NCBI GenBank assembly: GCA_002392765.1 | Contig: DGHT01000008.1 | Location: 7,520 to 60,088, forward strand | Direction: 5' to 3' | DNA: 52,569 nucleotides | Source of the DNA: Verrucomicrobia bacterium UBA3841 | GTDB lineage: Bacteria > Verrucomicrobiota > Kiritimatiellia > RFP12 > UBA1067 | Program-made: the position numbers and the translations under genes | Shown here: positions 48,303-52,569 of the stretch, piece by piece | Numbering within the stretch: position 1 is the stretch's first letter | Layout of the letters: every line of letters begins with the position of its first letter | The notes under the pieces: generated by a model | The model's input: the letters and a program-made list of their open reading frames with translations, nothing else | Told to the model about the DNA's origin: nothing | Database searches by the model: none

Positions 48303-51214
48303 TGCGGTCGGCCCGTCGTATTCTCTTTGCGCTTTTTGCGTTCTTCGCGGCCGAAACCGCGGCGAATGCCGATGTAGTCATCGATCGCGGTTCGGAGATC
48401 GTCTTGCCGAATAACGCGGCGTATGCGACGCGGCTCGCGGCTGAGGAGTTGAATTTCTTTTTGAAGGGCGTTCTCGGCGAGGCGTTGCCGGTCGTTACGC
48501 GGCGCACCGCCGGCAAGACGGCGATTGTGCTTGGCGGCGGCACTGACTGGGAAAGCCGCCATCTTGGCGGCGGGAACGGGGAACGGGGAACGGGGAACGG
48601 AGACTGGGAAAGCACCCCTGCTAGGGCATCCGCGTTGCGGACAACCTTCGGTTGGGAAAGCCGCCATCTTGGCGGCGATTTGCGCGTCCCGCGCGACCGC
48701 GACGCGTATGTCATCATGGCGGCTGGCGATGCCGTGCGCATTTTCGGCAACGACGATGACATCGCCGATGTCGACGCAACGGCGGCGCTTCCGGACGAGG
48801 CGATTTGGCAGCCGTGCTTTAGGCGCGGAACGCTTTTCGGCGTGTACGCCTTCCTCGAACGTTTCGCCGGCGTGAGGATGTACTTCCCCGGTGAACTCGG
48901 AACATGCGTGCCGGCGGCGGATCGCATCGCCGTTCCCGAATGCCGCATCGAGGAGTCGCCGGCCTTTTCGGTGCGGCGCTATGGCTACGCCGACGGGCCT
49001 GTCGCAAAAGAATTGCTGGACGTCCCGGTAGGGCGCGATGACCTCATCGCGCCGCAAATGGACGAGACCGATTTCAAGCGGCTCAACTGGTATCGCCTCC
49101 GCATGGAGACGTATCACCTTCGGTGCTGCCACGGCGCGAAGACGCATTGCCTTTCGCCTGAGACGTGGGATGCGCTGTACACCAACGCATGCGCGGTCAT
49201 TGGCGGCGCGCTCGGTGATCGCGCCCTACCGGCGTCGATGCGTAATTCGGTAGGGGCCGACCACCGGGCGGCCCGCGATGGCGACCCACTTTTCGACGCG
49301 ATGCCGAAGGATGGCTTTACGTGGCTAAGACATTGCCATTGCGATTGGTGCGAGCGGAATATCCCGTTTTCAAAAACCGACATCGGCTTTGCCTCCGACC
49401 TCGTATGGCGGCGCACCGCCGAACTTGCCAATCGCCTCAAGACGAAATTCCCGCGCGCCCGCGTCTCGCAGATGTCGTATATTCCATACGTGCGAATCCC
49501 GACGAACGACATCCCGGACAACGTCGACGTGTTCGTCGCGCGGCGCGGTCCGTGGGCGGAGGGCACGGCGATCGGCGCGCGGGAGAAGGGCGAAGTCGCC
49601 GCGTGGCACGACAAGCTCGGACGCAAGTTATCGCTTTGGAACTATCCGGACAAGGTGGACTGCTGGAACCTCGAGATGAAGGACATCCCGCAGCTTGCGC
49701 CGCGCGCCTGGGCGAGCTACTATCGCGCCGTCGCGCCGCACGTCACCGGCGCGTTCGCGGAGAGCGAAAGCGACCGCTGGATCTACAACTACCTCAACTA
49801 CTACGTCTTCTCGCGCGTCTGCTGGAACCCCGGAGCGGACGTGGAGGCGATTCTCGCAGAGCACCACCGTCTCATGTTCGGTTCTGCCGCAAAGGAGATG
49901 GCGGAGTTCTTCGATATGCTTGAGCAGTGCTGGATGAAAGTCGTTGCGAAGCCGTACGACACGCCGCTCGGACCAGGCGTATGCGAAGCTCCGACGGAGG
50001 AGGAGCTACATACGAAGATATATTCGCCGGAGGTGCTGTCGCGGCTCGCGTCCCTCGTCTCGTTGGCGTCGTCTAAGGTCGCAGAAGGGTCGATTGAAGC
50101 GCGTCGCATCGCGCTCTTCCGCCGCGAGTACCTGGAGCCGCTATTGGCGTGCGGGGCGTGTGCCCCAGCCGTTGTCGGCGTCCCGGCGGCATGCGACACG
50201 CGACATGCGGATTCAGGCTCCGGCACCAACTCCAATCCCGCAATTCCGAAATGCCATAATTCCACCATTCCACAATCCCATAATCCAGCAATTTTCCCCG
50301 TCCGAATTGGCCTCATCGCAGACATCCACATCGGAGACTCCAACGACAACTCGGATCTCAAACGGGCCTTGCGCCTTTTCGATGCGAAAAAGGCTGATGC
50401 GGTCGTCGCGGCGGGCGATCTTACCGACTTCGGGCTTCTTTCCGAATTGCGCGAGGTTGCGGCGGCATGGAACGAAGTGTTCCCCGGTTCCCGCCGTTCC
50501 GACGGCGAGCCTGTCGTGCGGCTTTTCCACTACGGAGACCACGATACGGAGCTCAACTTCAAGGTGCGTCAGCGCGAAGTCGTCGACAAAGGGCGCTGGG
50601 CCGACTACATTCCGCACATCGGGCCGGCAGCCTCGTGGGAACTGGCGTTTGGCGAAAAGTTCGAGCCGGTCGTGCGCCGCACGGTGAAGGGGTGCGAATT
50701 CACGCTCGTGCATTTTTTGCCGGATGGCGGCGCGCTCGGTGATCGCGCCCTACCGTGCGGACCGGTAGGGGCCGACCACCGGGCGGCCCGCAAACCGTGG
50801 CTCCATGTCTTTTCACAGCATCGCATGTACCGCGGATTCTTCGCGCGGCCCGGGCGCGGCGACGAAGTTTCGTGGGACGACGGCGCATCGCTCGCATGTG
50901 TCACGAACGTTCCAGGCATGATCGCCGTCTGCGGACACGGACACGTCTCCGCCGCGAACGGCACGTCGTTCGCGCCTTTGCAGGGTGGCGTCGCCGCGAT
51001 CGCTATTCCGTCGCTCTATTATCAGATTGCGACTTGGCTTCCGAAGCCGAAAGGGCACGGCGGTTCGCATCAGGCGCTTTTCATGATTGCAGAGCCGGGA
51101 AAAATCACAGTCGAGCGCCTTGACGCGCGCACCGGGGGCAAGATTGCGCCGGACGTCCGTATGGCGGAGATGGCAGGGCATGGGAAGGAGGGTTCATGGA
51201 CGATAGCTTTATGA
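48302..51214 (+). CDS. Secreted DUF4838 protein fused to a calcineurin-like phosphoesterase, riddled with in-frame repeats
   Basis: The 970-residue product starts with a signal peptide (MRSARRILFALFAFFAAETAANA). Next come an N-terminal glycoside-hydrolase-associated domain (to about 210) and a DUF4838 region (about 210-620: TWLRHCHCDWCERN, QMSYIPYVRIP, SYYRAVAPHVTGAFAESE, YYVFSRVCWNPGADVE). An Asn/Pro/Ser-rich linker (630-666) leads to a metallophosphoesterase domain (IGLIADIHIGD, AAGDLTDFG, HYGDHD, VCGHGHVS). At least four repeat-derived inserts (residues about 83-125, 301-325, 618-666 and 809-830) keep the frame. DUF4838 proteins are often found in polysaccharide loci. Metal ligands of the phosphoesterase appear intact. 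ATG overlaps the previous stop. Confidence 0.75.
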   Translation: MRSARRILFALFAFFAAETAANADVVIDRGSEIVLPNNAAYATRLAAEELNFFLKGVLGEALPVVTRRTAGKTAIVLGGGTDWESRHLGGGNGERGTGNGDWESTPARASALRTTFGWESRHLGGDLRVPRDRDAYVIMAAGDAVRIFGNDDDIADVDATAALPDEAIWQPCFRRGTLFGVYAFLERFAGVRMYFPGELGTCVPAADRIAVPECRIEESPAFSVRRYGYADGPVAKELLDVPVGRDDLIAPQMDETDFKRLNWYRLRMETYHLRCCHGAKTHCLSPETWDALYTNACAVIGGALGDRALPASMRNSVGADHRAARDGDPLFDAMPKDGFTWLRHCHCDWCERNIPFSKTDIGFASDLVWRRTAELANRLKTKFPRARVSQMSYIPYVRIPTNDIPDNVDVFVARRGPWAEGTAIGAREKGEVAAWHDKLGRKLSLWNYPDKVDCWNLEMKDIPQLAPRAWASYYRAVAPHVTGAFAESESDRWIYNYLNYYVFSRVCWNPGADVEAILAEHHRLMFGSAAKEMAEFFDMLEQCWMKVVAKPYDTPLGPGVCEAPTEEELHTKIYSPEVLSRLASLVSLASSKVAEGSIEARRIALFRREYLEPLLACGACAPAVVGVPAACDTRHADSGSGTNSNPAIPKCHNSTIPQSHNPAIFPVRIGLIADIHIGDSNDNSDLKRALRLFDAKKADAVVAAGDLTDFGLLSELREVAAAWNEVFPGSRRSDGEPVVRLFHYGDHDTELNFKVRQREVVDKGRWADYIPHIGPAASWELAFGEKFEPVVRRTVKGCEFTLVHFLPDGGALGDRALPCGPVGADHRAARKPWLHVFSQHRMYRGFFARPGRGDEVSWDDGASLACVTNVPGMIAVCGHGHVSAANGTSFAPLQGGVAAIAIPSLYYQIATWLPKPKGHGGSHQALFMIAEPGKITVERLDARTGGKIAPDVRMAEMAGHGKEGSWTIAL
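48547..48676 (+). repeat. In-frame insertion: two TGGGAAA palindromes, a GGAACGG x4 minisatellite and a variant hairpin
   Basis: The block runs: TGGGAAA-GCCGCCATCTTGGCGGC (48548), GGAACGG x4 (48573-48600), a variant TGGGAAA-GCACCCCTGCTAGGGC (48605), then another exact TGGGAAA palindrome (48653). It encodes about 43 residues in which the peptide WESRHLGG appears twice, placed between two expected beta-strands (TAIVLGGGT and DAYVIMAAGD). Confidence 0.9.
49202..49276 (+). repeat. In-frame composite palindrome, copy 1
   Basis: Three stems are visible: GGCGCG...CGCGCC (49205-49225), CCCTACCG...CGGTAGGG (49224-49255) and GGCCG...CGGCC (49255-49273). It encodes GGALGDRALP...VGADHRAAR, 25 codons. 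Confidence 0.9.
50154..50300 (+). repeat. Repeat-derived interdomain linker
   Basis: A hairpin GGGGC-GTGT-GCCCC (50154-50166) is followed by degenerate 10-11-base repeats of the ATTCCACCATTCCACAATCC type (about 50230-50295). They encode the low-complexity linker between DUF4838 and the phosphoesterase domain. Confidence 0.7.
50726..50791 (+). repeat. In-frame composite palindrome, copy 2
   Basis: Same three-stem design and nearly the same bases as 49202-49276, with a shorter centre. It encodes GGALGDRALP...VGADHRAAR in the same frame, 22 codons, inside the phosphoesterase domain between FTLVHFLPD and WLHVFSQH. Confidence 0.9.
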
Positions 51215-52284
51215 TGGATTTCCGTCCCGAGACGAACGGAGCCGTCACCGCAGGGGAGGCGCTTTTCGCCTATCTCAAAAGAGAGATCGTCTCCGGAAAC
51301 GCAAAGCCGGGGATGGCCCTGCCGACCATTCAAAAACTCGCCGAGATGTCGGGCGTGACATTCCGCATCGCCCGCGGCGCAATCGAGCGTCTGGCGCGGG
51401 AAGGGTACGTGAGGTCGCGTCCCCGCGTCGGAACGGTCGTCCTGCCGCGGGACGCGCATGTCATGCGCGGCAAGGTCCTGTTCGCCCTGCCGGACGTCGA
51501 TGCGTCCAGCTACCATGTAACGCAAATCGCCGATTCCCTGCATCGCGAACTCGGCAAGGCCGGGTACGTGTTCACAACGGCGGTTTTCTCGCAGAATCCG
51601 AGACACGACCATTCGTTCATCAAATGCGAACTGGATCATGCGCCCGACATTGTGGTGTCCATGTACGCCAAGACGCACCTCAGACGCTACCTGGCCGGCA
51701 AAGGCATACGGTGCATTTACGTCTACGGGGAAAAGCCGGAGGAAAACGAAGGCCCGTGGATACGTTTTTCGGCCGAGGACGCGATTTCCGTATTCGTAGA
51801 ACATTGCGTGCGCAAGGGCGTCGGGAAAGTCGTCCAGGTGCGATTCTCCGGCAACGAGACGCCCGATGCCGAGAGCGCGCTTTCCGCAGCGGGCATATCG
51901 TGCGCGTGGAAGACGATTCCCCGCTGGGACGTGCTGGGCAGATACGAGGGGATAGAGAGGGCGGCGTTCGAAACGTTTCTCAACATGCCGCAGGAGAAGT
52001 TTCCCGACGTCTTTCTGTTCTGGGACGACTTCGTGGCGCAGGGCGCGTTGACCGCCTTCATGAAAAGAGGCGTGTCCATACCGCGCGACATCAAAATCGC
52101 CGTTCTTTCCAACAGAGGCCGCGGGCCGGTATACACGGAGCCTCTGACGCGCTTCGAGTGCGATGCGGCCGCGGCAGGCGAGAAAATCGCCGGCTTCACG
52201 CTCTCCATGCTCGCAAAGGGACGCGTCCCGGCGCCGCCTGTGATTTCACCGCAGTATGTGTTCGGTTCGACTTTCCCGTATTGA
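51196..52284 (+). CDS. GntR-type DNA-binding / LacI-type sensor transcription regulator
   Basis: The 362-residue product has an N-terminal GntR winged helix (about 20-88: LKREIVSGNAKPGMALPTIQ, KLAEMSGVTFRIARGAIERL, GYVRSRPRVGTVV) and a LacI-like sensor (about 92-355: KVLFALPDVDASSYHVTQIAD, FVEHCVRKGVGKVVQV, DVFLFWDDFVAQGALTAFMK). It is the same class as the regulator at 10296 but clearly diverged. AAGGAGGG lies just before ATG 51196, which overlaps the upstream fusion gene by 19 bases. It lies directly before a mannosidase remnant and may control mannose-related genes beyond the window. Confidence 0.85.
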   Translation: MDDSFMMDFRPETNGAVTAGEALFAYLKREIVSGNAKPGMALPTIQKLAEMSGVTFRIARGAIERLAREGYVRSRPRVGTVVLPRDAHVMRGKVLFALPDVDASSYHVTQIADSLHRELGKAGYVFTTAVFSQNPRHDHSFIKCELDHAPDIVVSMYAKTHLRRYLAGKGIRCIYVYGEKPEENEGPWIRFSAEDAISVFVEHCVRKGVGKVVQVRFSGNETPDAESALSAAGISCAWKTIPRWDVLGRYEGIERAAFETFLNMPQEKFPDVFLFWDDFVAQGALTAFMKRGVSIPRDIKIAVLSNRGRGPVYTEPLTRFECDAAAAGEKIAGFTLSMLAKGRVPAPPVISPQYVFGSTFPY

Positions 52285-52287
52285 ACA

Positions 52288-52548
52288 ATGAATACGGTAA
52301 AATTCATGCTGTTTTCAGCATTTGTTTTGTCGGCCGCTTTGCAGTCCGCATCGTCCGCCATGCCGGACAGCGCGGCTTTCGTCAATCCGTGGATCGGTAC
52401 GGGCGGAACCGGGGCGATCCACGAATCGCACAGCTCGGACGACGATCGCGATTTCACGCGCGGCTGGTTCGCCTGGGCGGACGGGCTTTTTGCGGAAGCC
52501 GTTTTGCACGCGCTCGACATGGGCGTCGACTTCAATAAAAATTTTTAA
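52288..52548 (+). pseudogene. Chimeric remnant: GH92-like start joined to GH125-like end
   Basis: The 86-residue frame has a signal peptide (MNTVKFMLFSAFVLSAALQSASS), then AAFVNPWIGTGG, the hallmark N-terminus of GH92 alpha-mannosidases. It switches within a few residues to IHESHSSDDDRDFTRGWFAWADGLFAE, which matches the C-terminal part of GH125 exo-alpha-mannosidases. About 700 residues of GH92 and the bulk of GH125 are missing. Either a deletion between two adjacent mannosidase genes made it, or the assembly is wrong here. The product cannot be an enzyme, although it could be secreted. The last 21 bases of the window hold no feature. Confidence 0.6.
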
Positions 52549-52569
52549 ATTTTCCTCTTGCATTCTTTT

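Noticed and set aside
48573..48600. Assembly or sequencing error to explain the minisatellite in the DUF4838 gene
   Set aside because: It keeps the frame together with the other inserts, and the identical block occurs in oadA, so it seems real; only read data could settle it.
1..52569. tRNA, rRNA and insertion-sequence transposase genes
   Set aside because: I saw no tRNA cloverleaf, rRNA segment or transposase-like product anywhere in the window.

Overview
The window is GC-rich bacterial DNA with tightly packed, mostly co-oriented genes. Its content suggests an anaerobic, Gram-negative, glycan-degrading member of the Verrucomicrobiota, most likely the Kiritimatiellae lineage. This is inferred from gene content and not proven: a sodium-pumping oxaloacetate decarboxylase, an LpxC-like protein, many secreted glycoside hydrolases with Sec signals, SUMF1-like and DUF4838 proteins, and GntR/LacI hybrid regulators. 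Promoters visible here are AT-rich extended -10 boxes (TGnTATAAT) in otherwise GC-rich sequence.

Layout. (1) 1-9908 is a long co-directional run with many 4-base ATGA overlaps: oadA (its 5' end is outside the window), oadB, an LpxC-like protein, a DEDDh exonuclease, manB, a TPR lipoprotein, a CvpA-like protein, an ECF sigma factor, its likely membrane partner, manC and truA. manB and manC together supply GDP-mannose. (2) 9909-10295 holds a tandem palindromic repeat and a promoter. (3) 10296-31383 is an accessory glycan-utilisation region: a GntR/LacI regulator, a GH29 fucosidase, a beta-solenoid-like secreted protein, a double GH5 enzyme, an unclassified TIM-barrel-like enzyme, two GH36-like enzymes, an SGNH esterase, a CE15-like esterase and a DUF5009 membrane acyltransferase. 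It is interspersed with three AAA/DUF4143 ATPases and several gene remnants. (4) 31431-42766 is a housekeeping run: ABC ATPase, TrkA-type RCK protein, dxs, NERD protein, S41 protease, dapF, ligA, folP, DEDDh exonuclease and chromate-type transporter. (5) 42852-46230, on the minus strand, carries a fused metX-metW gene, cysE and an endonuclease/exonuclease/phosphatase protein. The first two point to methionine and cysteine synthesis. (6) 46310-52548 is a second accessory stretch: a small secreted protein, a SUMF1-like protein, a DUF4838-phosphoesterase fusion, another GntR-type regulator and a chimeric remnant of two alpha-mannosidase families.

The most unusual signal is how repeats relate to coding sequence. 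Short palindromic elements and a 7-bp minisatellite sit in frame inside several genes, above all the DUF4838-phosphoesterase gene. A nearly identical stretch of DNA encoding a signal peptide (ICGTILAA) heads three unrelated secreted-enzyme genes and one dead remnant, and two of the genes share a 3' repeat. This looks like exchange of secretion leaders and repeat-driven remodelling of proteins. Family assignments rest on motifs read by eye; no database search was possible.
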